64,000 nucleotides of DNA from contig NC_087062.1 of NCBI RefSeq assembly GCF_963678635.1, positions 36,916,052 through 36,980,051 on the forward strand, given 5' to 3'. Source of the stretch: Symsagittifera roscoffensis. Lineage: Eukaryota; Xenacoelomorpha; Acoela; Convolutidae. Positions within the stretch are counted from its first letter, which is position 1. Each line of letters starts with the position of its first letter. Both the position numbers and the translations under genes were made by a program. Shown in pieces: positions 43,727-56,889 of the stretch. The notes under the pieces are model-generated. The model was not told where the DNA came from and did not search any database. It worked only from the letters and a program-made list of their open reading frames with translations.

Positions 43727-45475
43727 ACTAGCGAAAATCATCGTTATGACTTTCGCGCTTTTTCAAGAGTCGCTAATTTTCAATGTCACGACGTGTCTTT
43801 ATATTCGAACAAATTTTCAAAAAATTACTTCGTCACCTCAAATTGGCCTTTCCCATTACGTTCAATTGAACGATTAACACCACTAATCATCCAAAACAGC
43901 CAATATTCTCACTTAACTGCTCCAAATAAAAAAGTTCGTTGATGACATTCAATTCAGGCTATTCTGGTCAAACGTCAAACTCTCCCCGGACAACCGGGTC
44001 AATGTCCTCATTAAACATTGAGTACTTCATCAGAAAGGTACAATGTCATCGAACAGAATTTACAAAATGCATGAAACTAATTTTTATCCGCATCACATTG
44101 ACTCACTACATGCTATAAATAGCATCATAATACATTGATTTAGCCTTCTAACACTTTCACTTATCGTCACTTTGAGGATATGACCTAGGATAAAATATCT
44201 TTTCTGACTTTTAGTGTCCTTGTCTCATGTCAAAACTTCTCTCCTAGGGTTAAAAAAAAGTTGAGACGCCGGGCAGTCCTGCCAATCAACGAATTAAACT
44301 TATCCTAATCTAAGTCTCCCCTTTGGAAGTTAGTTGGAAATATTCCTGAAACTTTAAAATAAGAAACTCAGTGGTTAAAAGGAACAATGAAGTAATCTCT
44401 ATCTTCAAGAGATTGCTCAAGTCTTTCATGTCACCCCAAAGTGAACAGTCTTTCTAATTGATCAAAAAACAATCATGCAGGCTGGAAAATTTTCAATATA
44501 CTCTCAACTCAAGCCTTTCTAAACAAATAGAAATTTTTGTTAGAAACTTTAACTAAAATTTCAATTCAAATTAATAAATGCAGCAATTTCAACACAAAAA
44601 AGTACAAAATTTTCCTTTCATCATGTTTCAATTCCAAGCTGATTTGACCTGGTTTCTCATTTGAATTTTTCTCACAAAAAAAATTTTAAGTTTCAATTTT
44701 TTCTTCTTTGTTACTTCTTTGTTCATTTTTTTAAAAAAATTTTGTCGTTAAGGAATTCTAAAAAATCTAAATTCTCCTAATCGCCCTCTTTTCTGCATCT
44801 TTATATTCGAATTTTGTTACTGAGCCATCTCTTCCTCCTGCGACATCGACTCTGCACTCTTTGTTTCTATGTTTTGCAAAACAACGGTGGCCATTCTGAC
44901 GCGGTTGGAGGCAGTCCTCTAACACCTCTGCTCTTCTACGCTTTGTTTGCAGCAAGATAGAGTGTCTACGTTAGTTTACTAATTTCTGCAGAAGATGTTG
45001 TGGAGGCACAACGTCACATTTTTCTGCAGATCTTCCTTTAAAGTTTATCCTCTTTCTGTTCCATCACAATCAACCGTTATCAACGTTCTTTTCACTGCGG
45101 TAGTTACTGCATTCCGATGTGTTACGAACGCTTGCTTGAAAGCTTGCAATCATAAGTACATCTGGTACGAACTATACACTCTGCTGTGTTGACATACGAT
45201 TTTTGGCATATTCATACAACCAAGCAATCATGATGGCTCTGAACCACGGCACCACTCGTCTACGACCCATATTTTCTTTACTTCCATTGGAATGTTCATG
45301 ATTTTACACCTTGTCTCAAAAAGATCTAAATCCGTTAGACAATCGAGTTCTTTTAACTCTTATTTGGTCGGTGCTTCCTGCCGATTGTTCTCTTTAACAT
45401 GAGCGCACAGCCGTCTGATTGCCATCGTAAATCCAACTATCACTATTGTTGTGGGCTGTGATGAGTCTGATTTGC
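43727..45475. repeat. Diverged copy A of the 43-54 kb repeat unit
   Basis: Shares its order of landmarks with copy B starting at 45476: gactagcgaaaatc, 'cgttcaattgaacgattaacaccacta', 'tttttatccgcatcaca', 'agggttaaaaa...gggcagtcctgcca', and the minus-strand frame ending near 44767. It is clearly older than the B-C duplication. A minus-strand frame (44955-44767) matches that of 46635-46429 at protein level (VLEDCLQ..QNGHRC shared), which suggests the frame was once coding. Confidence 0.75.
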
Positions 45476-46428
45476 CGACTAGCGAAAATCGTTGTTCTGA
45501 TTTTTGCGCATTTTCAGTAGTCACGAAGTTTCGAGGTGATGACTGTTACTTTATTTTCGAACAAAATTTAAAAAATTACTTCATCACCTCAAATTGACCG
45601 TTCCTAATACGTTCAATTGAACGATTAACACCACTAGTCATTGAAAACAGCCAATCTTTTCACTTAACTGCTCTAAATAAAAAATTCGCTGCTGACATAC
45701 ATTTCAGGTCATTCTGGTCGAATGTTATACCCCCGTACCGTCCGGTCAAAGTCCTCCTTAGACTTTGAGTAACACATCAGAACGGTACAGTGTCAATGAA
45801 CAGATTTTACAAAAAGCTTGAAAAGAATTTTTATCCGCATCACATCAACTCACGTGCTATAAATGGCATCATATACGTGCTATAAATGGCATCATACTAC
45901 ATTGCTTTAGTCTTTCAACATGTTCACTAATCTGCACTCTGATGATATGACCAAAGGCGAAGTATCTTTTCTGACTTTTAGCGTTTTTGTCTCAAGTCAG
46001 AACTTCATCTGCTAGGGTTAAAAAGTGTTGGGACGCAGGGTAGTCCTGCCAACCAACAAAATAAAAAGATCCTACTATAATTCTGCCCTTCGCAAAAATA
46101 GTTATATTGTTCCTGAATGTTAAAATTAGGACACTCGGTGGATAAAAAGAACAATTAAAAAATGCCCATCTTCAAGAGATTGCTCAAGTTTTTCTTGTCA
46201 CCATAAAATGAATAGTATTCCTAATTGATTAAAATCAATCATACAGGCTGGAATACTTAAGCCTTTTACTGTCCACTCAAGCCTTTTTAAAGTTTTTCTC
46301 ACACAAAACAGATCTCAGTTTAATTTTCCTCTTTGTTAATTCTTTGTTCATTTCTTTCTTTTAGTTTTCGTCGTTTAGAAATTGTAAAACTTCTAAATTC
46401 TTCTAATTGCTCTCTTTTCTGAATCTTG

Positions 46429-48666
46429 TCAATCGACTATTGTTACTGCGTCATCTCCTCCTCCTGTAGTATCGACTCTGCGTTCTCGGTTTGTGTGTCT
46501 TGCAACACATCGGTGGCCATTCTGAGGCTGTTGGAGGCAGTCCTCCAACACCACTGCTCTTCTATGCTTTGCTTGCAACAAAGTAGAGTGTCTACCATAG
46601 TTTACTGGTTTGTGCAGAAGATGTTGTGGAGGCACATCGTCACATTTTTCTCCAGATCTTCCTTTAACCTTTGTTCTGTTTTTCTTCCATCACCATCAGT
46701 CATTTTCATTGTTCTTTTCTTTGCGGTAGTTACTGCATTCCAATGTGTTACGAGAGCTCGCATGAAAGCTTCCAATCCACTGTCCATCTGGTACGAACTG
46801 TTCACTCTGCTGTGTTTTTTGGCATACTCATGCAACCAGGCAATCATGATGGCTCTGAGCCACGACATCAGTCGTCTTCTGGCCCATGTTTTCTTTATTT
46901 TCGTTGGAATCTTCAAGAGTTTCAACACATTGTCTCAAATAAATCTAAATCGTTTAGAAAATCGAATTCTTCTAATTGTTCTTTGATTGGTGCTTCTTGT
47001 AGATTGCCTTCTTTAACATGAGCTTACAGCCATCTGATCGCCATCATAACTCCAAATATCACTATTGTTATGGATTGTGATGAGTCTGGCAAAACCATTG
47101 AGAGCAGCTCTCCAGAATCCCAGACCTACACCAGATTACTTCGCCCAGGATACCACCATGTCTGTAGCAAAAAATTGCATGGGAACTCATCATGTGTCAA
47201 CATGATGCTTCTCCGTTTTCGTTTTTCTGACGCTTCCAGCAGTGGTCCCACTTCCATCACCCCTCAGTGGATTTTCTCACCATGGTCTACTGCATTGTAA
47301 TCCGTTGCTGTTGATCATTTCTGCTTCTGTCTTTCCCATTAGCATATCCAATGAACTTCTTTCCGAGTATCGGTTCTAATTCGTCTCTGGTTCTTTCTGG
47401 AGCTGCGGCGAACATCTTGCAGAGTAATTCGTAAGATTTCTCCGACATTCTCGCAAGTCCTACACCTTTTGGCTCTGAGAAAGCTTGATCATCCTGGTGC
47501 CCTTTACATACACTGCTACGAAGTGTACCGGATAACGGCTTTTGCACATCGAAACCATCGTTGAGCCTGCTAAGTATGGAGTCCAGACAGTCTCCTACAA
47601 AGTTTATTTTGCCTGATGTTCATCTCCACTTCTATCGCTTCTCTCCATTTTCCGAAATGCTTTTGTTCAGTTTGTAACACTCCCGCAAATGCTTCTACAC
47701 TGATGGCTATGACCACCTCAAGTTTTGAGGGAAAAAATCAAGAATGCTGTAGAATTCTAGAGCGGTCACTAGATTCTTTTTATTTGCTCCATGACAATCT
47801 GCTAATAGTTCTGTTTCCGTTGTCGTTTTCATCACTTTATTTCCAAACAGTATCGTCAGATGCTTATGCTGTCTCGCCAATGTTTTCTTGCAGTCAAGAT
47901 CTCCACATATATGACTTTCTAGTCCACAGATTTTCACCAGACAGCTACCAGAGTTGATCCAGTCTTCTGGTCCCCAGCTAGGCAACTCTACACTGTTCTC
48001 TCGAATGCTCCTAGTGGCTATAGTCAACAAATTGAAGATGATGTAGAGGTCGCGCAATTTCTCTCTTTACATCCCGCATCACTCACAATATCGATTCAGC
48101 GTTTGGACTCGGGCACCATGATGGCTTCATAACTCCCATACTACCCTCAATATTGTGTTCAGTAATTCATCTGAGAATCCCAATCCGAGTCAGATTTCGG
48201 TATGGAAGGTGCAGTCACCTTTTCTTCCAATACAAGTCCTGGCTTTACTTGCTGGCTGGCAATACACTTTTTTGTTGATTTTCTTGACAACCAGATTTTC
48301 AGTAACACAGCTTGTTCAGAATCGAAGTAACAATCACGTATGTCCTCATTGAGGAAAGGATTGTACGCCAATCCAATAATCCCCGACACATAGTGGTCTG
48401 ACTTCTTTTTGACTGGTTCACAGTATTCACTGGTCATCAACAGTATCCCCGTCGATTCTTTCGTGAACCTAAGCGCTTGATTTGTAAATCTTCGGATGTC
48501 GTTGATCTTCTTCAAGGGTTCCAAATTCTTTCTTATTCTGTCGCAGCGGCTTGCTTTGGTGAATGTCCAACAGCGCTTTTAAGAGCAAGATTTTTGGCAA
48601 TTCACCGCTTCCTCTCAGCATTTTCGCACAGCTCCTTAGCGCATGTACCAAGATTTGTTGCAACAT
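46429..48666 (-). pseudogene. Unrecognised multi-copy gene-like region, copy B
   Basis: Series of minus-strand frames in different phases: 48666-48469, 48524-48159, 48057-47707, 47547-47287, 46928-46602, 46635-46429. Short protein-like pieces include HYVSGIIGLAYNPFLNEDIR, KICGLESHICGDLDCKKTLA and WLRAIMIAWLHEYAKKHSR. The phase changes are shared with copy C, so they predate the duplication or reflect introns. The region between 47287 and 46928 has stops in all minus frames. Copy A supports coding in the 46635-46429 frame and in the AFVTH..NAVTTA part. I do not recognise the family; a transposon-encoded gene is possible. Confidence 0.45.
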
Positions 48667-49004
48667 GAACCGGACGGAACAGAGATCGTCAGTGGAAGAA
48701 GAATGAGGCGACCAGGGGAGTGCCGGTGGTCCCCCATGTTTTAAGATAGGAAATAGATTTCCGGGACCGCTGGCTATGTATTAAAAAAGGGAATAATTTT
48801 TCGATATATTACGATAGAGAAGAGGTTTTCTAATGTATAAAGACAGGGAATGGTAAGGTTTCAGTGTGATAGTTAGAGAATGGTACAAAAACGAAATTTT
48901 TTGGGTTTTAGTTTTTTCGCAAAAATCCGGGCGCGCGTTATGTAATTAGTGGTTATCAGTATTGCGTGTAGATTGCGTAATAAAAGTATTACGCTTCTGG
49001 TGCA

Positions 49005-49250
49005 TGGTAAGTTTCAGATAGTATGTTTCAGTACATTACTGAAAGTTTTTTCATTTTTATTCGCCAAAACATTTTTATCTTGAAAAAAAATTTTATGTTG
49101 AAAAATTAAAATATTTTTTTTTGGATTGTAAGTTTCAGATGGTAGGTTTTAGAACATTTTTGAGAATTTTTCAGTCTTTAATTGCAAATACAATTCCATA
49201 TTTTGAAAAAAAAACATTTTTATATCTTGAAAAATTTCAGAAAAAAATTG
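49005..49250. repeat. Two-copy ~122 bp internal repeat
   Basis: gtaagtttcagatagtatgt...gaaagttttttcat (from 49010) is followed by gtaagtttcagatggtaggt...gagaatttttcag (from 49129), both ending in 'aacatttttat.tcttgaaaaa'. Present again in copy C (from about 52995). Confidence 0.6.
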
Positions 49251-50608
49251 GATATATTTTTCGACCAAAAAAAAGGAAGTTTCGATTTTGATTATGGGAT
49301 TATAAACTAATATATCCAGGAATAACCTTTTTCCCAAAGTCTCTATTAAATAAAAACTTCATCTTATTTATATTTCCCTGGCTTATATGGGGGGAAATGA
49401 CAAGAGGCAACATCTGTATTCTATCATCATTCTTCGTGTATTTCACAGAAGATTTGTCGTTAAATGCTTTTGTAAAAAAAAAGGAATATAAAGAGGTAAA
49501 TTACATGAATAAATATACAAATCACTGCATCGTATAGTAAATTAACTGCTAAAAATTACTCTTTTGATTAAAAAATGCATTTTTACGTAAAACACTGATA
49601 AAATTTAAAACATGCACGTAATGATTATTTCTCAAGTTCTACTGGAAGAATTTAAAAAGAAGAAATGCTGAATCAATTGCGTAAGATCGAAACAAATTAT
49701 CAATTTTTTGTAGCTTTCGAGGAACTTTTCGTCGATACATTTTGTCAAAAATGAGTAAATCGATCACTTTCTAAGCAAAGATTCGGCCAAATACTTAGTT
49801 TAATCCATTTGAGCAATCATGATTCAGTGTTCCCTTCTGTCATTGCTTAAAGCTGAGTTGATGATTGCAGAAGAAAATTTTGTTAATTGAGGTACTATAT
49901 TAGAGGGGTAAGATCCCATATACTTGAAGCTGAGCTCTGGAATTTTTGCATGATTTGTAAAAGTGAAAAATCAACAATTTTTGCAATTCTTGACTGATTT
50001 ACATCTAAAAACAAAGAAATTGATGGTTTTAAAAAGCAGTTTAGGACTAAAAATAAGATTAATGAGTTACATGCATTTAGATATCAAATCAACAAAGTCC
50101 CATACACAAGTCTTATGTAGTGGTCAAAATTTATTGAAAATTGTTTTACAGTCTAGGTTGAAGAAATGTCTCGGGTTTTCAACTTCATCTGCTAGGGTTA
50201 AAAAGTGTTGGGACGCAGGGTAGTCCTGCCAACCAACAAAATAAAAAGATCCTACTATAATCCTGCCCTTCGCAAAAATAGTTATATTGTTCCTGAATGT
50301 TAAAATTAGGACACTCGGTGGATAAAAAGAACAATTAAAAAATGCCCATCTTCAAGAGATTGCTCAAGTTTTTCTTGTCACCATAAAATGAATAGTATTC
50401 CTAATTGATTAAAATCAATCATGCAGGCTGGAATACTTAAGCCTTTTACTGTCCACTCAAGCCTTTTTAAAGTTTTTCTCACACAAAACAGATCTCAGTT
50501 TAATTTTCCTCTTTGTTAATTCTTTGTTCATTTCTTTCTTTTAGTTTTCGTCGTTTAGAAATTGTAAAACTTCTAAATTCTTCTAATTGCTCTCTTTTCT
50601 GAATCTTG

Positions 50609-52652
50609 TCAATCGACTATTGTTACTGCGTCATCTCCTCCTCCTGTAGTATCGACTCTGCGTTCTCGGTTTGTGTGTCTTGCAACACATCGGTGGCCAT
50701 TCTGAGGCTGTTGGAGGCAGTCCTCCAACACCACTGCTCTTCTATGCTTTGCTTGCAACAAAGTAGAGTGTCTACCATAGTTTACTGGTTTGTGCAGAAG
50801 ATGTTGTGGAGGCACATCGTCACATTTTTCTCCAGATCTTCCTTTAACCTTTGTTCTGTTTTTCTTCCATCACCATCAGTCATTTTCATTGTTCTTTTCT
50901 TTGCGGTAGTTACTGCATTCCAATGTGTTACGAAAGCTCGCATGAAAGCTTCCAATCCACTGTCCATCTGGTACGAACTGTTCACTCTGCTGTGTTTTTT
51001 GGCATACTCATGCAACCAGGCAATCATGATGGCTCTGAGCCACGACATCAGTCGTCTTCTGGCCCATGTTTTCTTTATTTTCGTTGGAATCTTCAAGAGT
51101 TTCAACACATTGTCTCAAATAAATCTAAATCGTTTAGAAAATCGAATTCCTCTAATTGTTCTTTGATTGGTGCTTCTTGTAGATTGCCTTCTTTAACATG
51201 AGCTTACAGCCATCTGATCGCCATCATAACTCCAAATATCACTATTGTTATGGATTGTGATGAGTCTGGCAAAACCATTGAGAGCAGCTCTCCAGAATCC
51301 CAGACCTACACCAGATTACTTCGCCCAGGATACCACGATGTCTGTAGCAAAAAATTGCATGGGAACTCATCATGTGTCAACATGATGCTTCTCCGTTTTC
51401 GTTTTTCTGACGCTTCCAGCAGTGGTCCCACTTCCATCACCCCTCAGTGGATTTCCTCGCCATGGTCTACTGCATTGTAATCCGTTGCTGTTGATCATTT
51501 CTGCTTCTGTCTTTCCCATTAGCATATCCAATGAACTTCTTTCCGAGTATCGGTTCTAATTCGTCTCTGGTTCTTTCTGGAGCTGCGGCGAGCATCTTGC
51601 AGAGTAATTCGTAAGATTTCTCCGACATTCTCGCAAGTCCTACACCTTTTGTTCAGTTTGTAACACTCCCGCAAATGCTTCTACACTGATGGCTATGACC
51701 ACCTCAAGTTTTGAGGGGAAAAATCAAGAATGCTGTAGAATTCTAGAGCGGTCACTAGATTCTTTTTATTTGCTCCATGACAATCTGCTAATAGTTCTGT
51801 TTCCGTTGTCGTTTTCATCACTTTATTTCCAAACAGTATCGTCAGATGCTTATGCTGTCTCGCCAATGTTTTCTTGCAGTCAAGATCTCCACATATATGA
51901 CTTTCTAGTCCACAGATTTTCACCAGACAGCTACCAGAGTTGATCCAGTCTTCTGGTCCCCAGCTAGGCAACTCTACACTGTTCTCTCGAATGCTCCTTG
52001 TGGCTATAGTCAACAAATTGAAGATGATGTAGAGGTCGCGCAATTTCTCTCTTTACATCCCGCATCACTCACAATATCGATTCAGCGTTTGGACTCGGGC
52101 ACCATGATGGCTTCATAACTCCCATACTACCCTCAATATTGTGTTCAGTAATTCATCTGAGAATCCCAATCCGAGTCAGATTTCGGTATGGAAGGTGCAG
52201 TCACCTTTTCTTCCAATACAAGTCCTAGCTTTACTTGCTGGCTGGCAATACACTTTTTTGTTGTTTTTCTTGACAACCAGATTTTCAGTAACACAGCTTG
52301 TTCAGAATCGAAGTAACAATCACGTATGTCCTCATTGAGGAAAAGATTGTACGCCAATCCAATAATCCCCGACACATAGTGGTCTGACTTCTTTTTGACT
52401 GGTTCACAGTATTCACTGGTCATCAACAGTATCCCCATCGATTCTTTCGTGAACCTAAGCACTTGATTTGTAAATCTTCGGATGTCGTTGATCTTCTTCA
52501 AGGGTTCCAAATTCTTTCTTATTCTGTCGCAGCGGCTTGCTTTGGTGAATGTCCAACAGCGCTTTTAAGAGCAAGATTTTTGGCAATTCACCGCTTCCTC
52601 TCAGCATTTTCGCACAGCTCCTTAGCGCATGTACCAAGATTTGTTGCAACAT
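50609..52652 (-). pseudogene. Unrecognised multi-copy gene-like region, copy C
   Basis: Counterpart of 46429-48666 with frames at 52652-52455, 52510-52145, 52043-51693, 51108-50782 and 50815-50609. The frame equivalent to 47547-47287 is lost through the 194-base deletion, so this copy is more degraded. Function unknown. Confidence 0.45.
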
Positions 52653-54125
52653 GAACCGGACGGAACAGAGATCGTCAGTGGAAGAAGAATGAGGCGACCA
52701 GGGGAGTGCCGGTGGTCCCCCATGTTTTAAGATAGGAAATAGATTTCCGGGACCGCTGGCTATGTATTAAAAAAGGGAATAATTTTTCGATATATTACGA
52801 TAGAGAAGAGGTTTTCTAATGTATAAAGACAGGGAATGGTAAGGTTTCAGTGTGATAGTTAGAGAATGGTACAAAAACGAAATTTTTTGGGTTTTAGTTT
52901 TTTCGCAAAAATCCGGGCGCGCGTTATGTAATTAGTGGTTATCAGTATTGAGTGTAGATTGCGTAATAAAAGTATTACGCTTCTGGTTCATGGTAAGTTT
53001 CAGATAGGATGTTTCAGTACATTACTGAAAGTTTTTTCAATTTTATTCGCCAAAACATTTTTATCTTGAAAAAAAATTTTATGTTGAAAAATTAAAATAT
53101 TTTTTTTTGGATTGTAAGTTTCAGATGGTAGGTTTTAGAACATTTTTGAGAATTTTTCAGTCTTTAATTGCAAATACAATTCCATATTTTGAAAAAAAAA
53201 CATTTTTATATCTTGAAAAATCTCAGAAAAAAATTGGATATATTTTTCGACCAAAAAAAAGGAAGTTTCGATTTTGATTATGGGATTATAAACTAATATA
53301 TCCAGGAATAACCTTTTTCCCAAAGTCTCTATTAAATAAAAACTTCATCTTATTTATATTGCCCTGGCTTATATGGGGGGAAATGACAAGAGGCAACATC
53401 TGTATTCTATCATCATTCTTCGTGTATTTCACAGAAGATTTGTCGTTAAATGCTTTTGTAAAAAAAAGGAATATAAAGAGGTAAATTACATGAATAAATA
53501 TACAAATCACTGCATCGTATAGTAAATTAACTGCTAAAAATTACTCTTTTGATTAAAAAATGCATTTTTACGTAAAACACTGATAAAATTTAAAACATGC
53601 ACGTAATGATTATTTCTCAAGTTCTACTGGAAGAATTTAAAAAGAAGAAATGCTGAATCAATTGCGTAAGATCGAAACAAATTATCAATTTTTTGTAGCT
53701 TTCGAGGAACTTTTCGTCAATACATTTTGTCAAAAATGAGTAAATCGATCACTTTCTAAGCAAAGATTCGGCCAAATACTTAGTTTAATCCATTTGAGCA
53801 ATCATGATTCAGTGTTCCCTTCTGTCATTGCTTAAAGCTGAGTTGATGATTGCAGAAGAAAATTTTGTTAATTGAGGTACTATATTAGAGGGGTAAGATC
53901 CCATATACTTGAAGCTGAGCTCTGGAATTTTTGCATGATTTGTAAAAGTGAAAAATCAACAATTTTTGCAATTCTTGACTGATTTACATCTAAAAACAAA
54001 GAAATTGATGGTTTTAAAAAGCAGTTTAGGACTAAAAATAAGATTAATGAGTTACATGCATTTAGATATCAAATCAACAAAGTCCCATACACAAGTCTTA
54101 TGTAGTGGTCAAAATTTATTGAAAA
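52653..54125. other. AT-rich tail of copy C
   Basis: Non-coding counterpart of 48667-50140. A frame at 53948-54190 runs over the end of the copy and is not considered a gene. Confidence 0.6.
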
Positions 54126-54189
54126 GTGGTCAGCGTTCATTTTCTGTTTTTTTCTGGAGTTTTAGGTCTGAAGAAAAACAAAATACATA

Positions 54190-55344
54190 GCGCACAGACA
54201 ATAACGATGGAAAGTCCCAAAAAAATTTTAAAATTTTTATAGGCACCCGAAAACTAAGTTCTGGATAATGAAACTGTTCAGCTGCATCCTGTAGTGAAGT
54301 CAAGTCAAAAACTAGGATACAGTATTGTAAAAAACTTCCATAGGAAGAGCTACAAAAGTTTTGTTAAGCTGCATTGCTTTCATTGTTGTAATATGGGGGC
54401 GACAAGGAGAAGTTGTATGTGATGAAATAATTGCTCTTCCACCCCGAAAAATTCTAGGCTCTCTCAAATGAAATAGTTGATAATCGAAAAAATTATCCTG
54501 AAAAGATACCGCAACAGCTGAATTTGGGTCCATTGCAACAGCTATTTTTCTGATTGGTAATTAATGATTACATTTTCCTGAACAAACTGGTTTTGATGAA
54601 AAGGAATGATAAAGTTTCTTGCTATAGTTCTGTGTAACTCTAATGATCAGGTTCCCTTTCCAAATTCCATTGCAAGTTTTCATAATTAGGTTCGGCTACT
54701 AAAAATTTTCAATTAAACATCGAACAATCAACAATTTTCAGACTAACATTTGGATTAAGACAGCATGTAAAAACTCAGCTCGACTTAGTTTAATTCGAAC
54801 TTTGGATTTTGGTAGTAAAAAGTTTTCACAAGTAAACAAATCAATGGCAAGCTTGCCATAAAGTGAAAAAATTATCCCTGATCCTGAGGAGTTTGCTCTG
54901 TCAGTGAACGGAAACATATCAATTGCTTCCAGATATTCTTCAAAAATATATTCGTGGCAATCAAGTATTCTTTTATTACTCACTGCCATAGAGTTGATTT
55001 CGTTCAATATTTGTGCTTATTTAGGATACAAACCATTGGCGTTGTGAACCATTGTATTGTTAAAAAAACTTCACAATTGGAGAAAAAAGAATGTAGTAGA
55101 ATATTTACATAAGTTAGGTAAGTTTGTGGTTCCTCATCTGAGTCATCATCTGATTTTGCTTTACATTTTGCTTTTTCTGTTTCAAAAGCAACAAACAATC
55201 TTCTTTTCAATCATTGAAGCTTTAAACTGCTGTGGGTATGGCGCAAATCTAATTACAGATTACGGTCCGTCTCAATTTCAAACTTCAAACTGCTTTCATC
55301 TAGAGAAGTACTGGGAATTATTTCTTGAGTGTAAGATAAATTAA
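54190..55344 (-). pseudogene. Polinton/Maverick-like major capsid protein remnant
   Basis: Minus-strand fragments at 55344-55230, 55210-55004, 55007-54738 and 54533-54312, in the order expected for one protein. Recognisable landmarks are an N-terminal acidic segment, a middle region ending LLPKSKVRIKLSRAEF, and a C-terminal part with LFHLREPRIFRGG and ITTMKAM. These fit the double jelly-roll capsid proteins of Polinton/Maverick elements. It is broken by frameshifts and stops, with sequence missing between the middle and C-terminal pieces. Not functional. Confidence 0.65.
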
Positions 55345-56000
55345 TTATTTCCAAAACTGGGACATTATCAAAAATCTACAAAGATGAATTTGTAAAAGCT
55401 ACATACCAAAAAAGACTAATTTGATTTATACTCATTTTGCTTAGTCAAAAATGTCTTTGCAAGAGCGATTGGTTTTCGAACTACTTTTTTGAGAAATGGT
55501 GCTTCTAGTACTACGCTTGGATTTATTTTTTCACCTTCTAACTGTTTTCGAACTGATTTTGTTCCAACATCTTTTGCAAATGTTTCGAGTTTTTTTCGTC
55601 TACTGACAGCTTCTCCAATCTCTGGAGCTGCAATTTCAAATGAATCGCTGTTTTGCATGTCCATGAAAAATAAAAAAAATTAGCTGAACCTTGAGGAACC
55701 AATTCGTATCAAATTTGAATCAAAAACGATTATACGAAATCTAGCGAAACAAGAGAACAATTCATGAAATTCCTACTGACACAAAAAGAATTTTTTTGCC
55801 TGTAGTATCTCTTATTTCTGTTTTTATGCTTTTTTTAAACGTTTTTTCAATAACTTTTTAAATTTTAGATTTGTAAACGATTGATAATTCATGTACTGTC
55901 CTGTAGATATTATGTCTCCTTTTTTAATTTGAAAATGAAAGAAATACAACGCAGTAAGGACCTTTTTGTATCATCTACCGTATTATATTCTCTAACATCA
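55247..56000 (-). repeat. Direct repeat with 63141-63980
   Basis: tacagattacggtccgtctc at 55247 recurs at 63141. Homology continues through the basic-protein frame and the stretch 'gaaacaagagaacaa.tc.tg.aattcctactgaca'. It shows that two related Polinton-like copies, or one rearranged element, lie about 7.9 kb apart. Confidence 0.8.
55416..55664 (-). pseudogene. Polinton-associated small basic protein, fragment
   Basis: 82-codon minus-strand frame with the segment FEIAAPEIGEAVSRRKKL followed by Lys/Arg-rich sequence. A second, longer but shifted version lies at 63290-63640 with the same core. It sits directly upstream of the capsid-like fragment on the same strand, consistent with a minor structural protein of the element. 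The role is inferred from position only. Confidence 0.45.
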
Positions 56001-56889
56001 CCATAAATCATTAGATAGTGTCGTAAGAATACTGAGGATATTATTGAACTTTCCTTTCATTATAACCCCTGTCGGATTCGTTCTAAATCACAACCAAAAT
56101 GTGACTCAAATCAGCACTTTGAATTACAAACACTGATTGATCCTCAGGTAAATAAATGGATTTTTTTGTGTTATCTTATCTACTGATACATGAAATCCGT
56201 TATTTTCATGTTTTTGTGTACCTATACGTTTTCGAACTTCGTCATTCACGGCTAAAACTATATCAACAATACTTGGATAGAATCCACGTTCAATATGCAT
56301 CAGTTGAATCGTTCTGTTTTCCTCAGAACTTTCTCGCTCATCTATGAGAGTAAGCTTTCCCTCAGTAAGGTTTTGCTACAATGAAGGGTACGATATTTCT
56401 GAAATAGCAGATTCCCATTACCCTTTAAGATGTATTTGTTCCGGAGGAAAAATTGTAACAGAACTAAGACTATTATTCGGATAACAAAAAAAGTGAGCAT
56501 TAGGAACTAGCTCAACAATAAAAGAATCCCTGCAAATTGATCGATAGAAACCTAATTTAAAAAATGGCATAACTTCAATCTGAACATCTTCTCAGCTCTC
56601 TCTCTCTCTCATAAAATGTTCCCAAAGTTTCGTCTTTTTTGAGATCTTTGAAAATGTAAGTGGGAAGTTTTTTTTGTAGATATGGCCGAAATTTCAAAAA
56701 TTTCATCTGTTAACTGTGGCTTGTATCCTTTTGGGAACGGAATTTAAATTTTCGAGATTCTCACTCTATCCCCAATTTCCAATTTTGGCTTAGTATGTTT
56801 CTTGAACATGTTGTTAAAAAAACTGATGAAAAATCATTATTTTTCACATCTCTTAGAGATTTTCCACTAAGGGATGTTTACGACAGTTC
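56001..56889. other. Unassigned, probably Polinton interior
   Basis: No domain recognised. A short ct-rich run (ctctctctctctc) lies at 56599-56611. A plus-strand 63-codon frame (56156-56347) has no support. Confidence 0.35.

Larger units (their letters stand above)
46001..50140. repeat. Copy B of recent tandem duplication (~4.1 kb)
   Basis: Near-identical to 50182-54125. Starts at aacttcatctgctagggtta and ends at caaaatttattgaaaa. Carries the minus-strand gene-like frames between 48666 and 46429 and an AT-rich non-coding tail (48700-50140). Confidence 0.95.
50182..54125. repeat. Copy C of recent tandem duplication (~3.9 kb)
   Basis: Same content as 46001-50140 with few substitutions. It lacks 194 bases corresponding to 47472-47665; the deletion lies between two cttttg direct repeats, so it arose by short-homology deletion. 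The 41 bases at 50141-50181 join the two copies and match neither end. Confidence 0.95.

Noticed and set aside
46426-46986. 186-codon plus-strand frame (repeated at 50606-51166)
   Set aside because: It lies antisense to minus-strand frames that agree at protein level with the diverged copy A. Its hydrophobic composition is what an antisense frame gives here.
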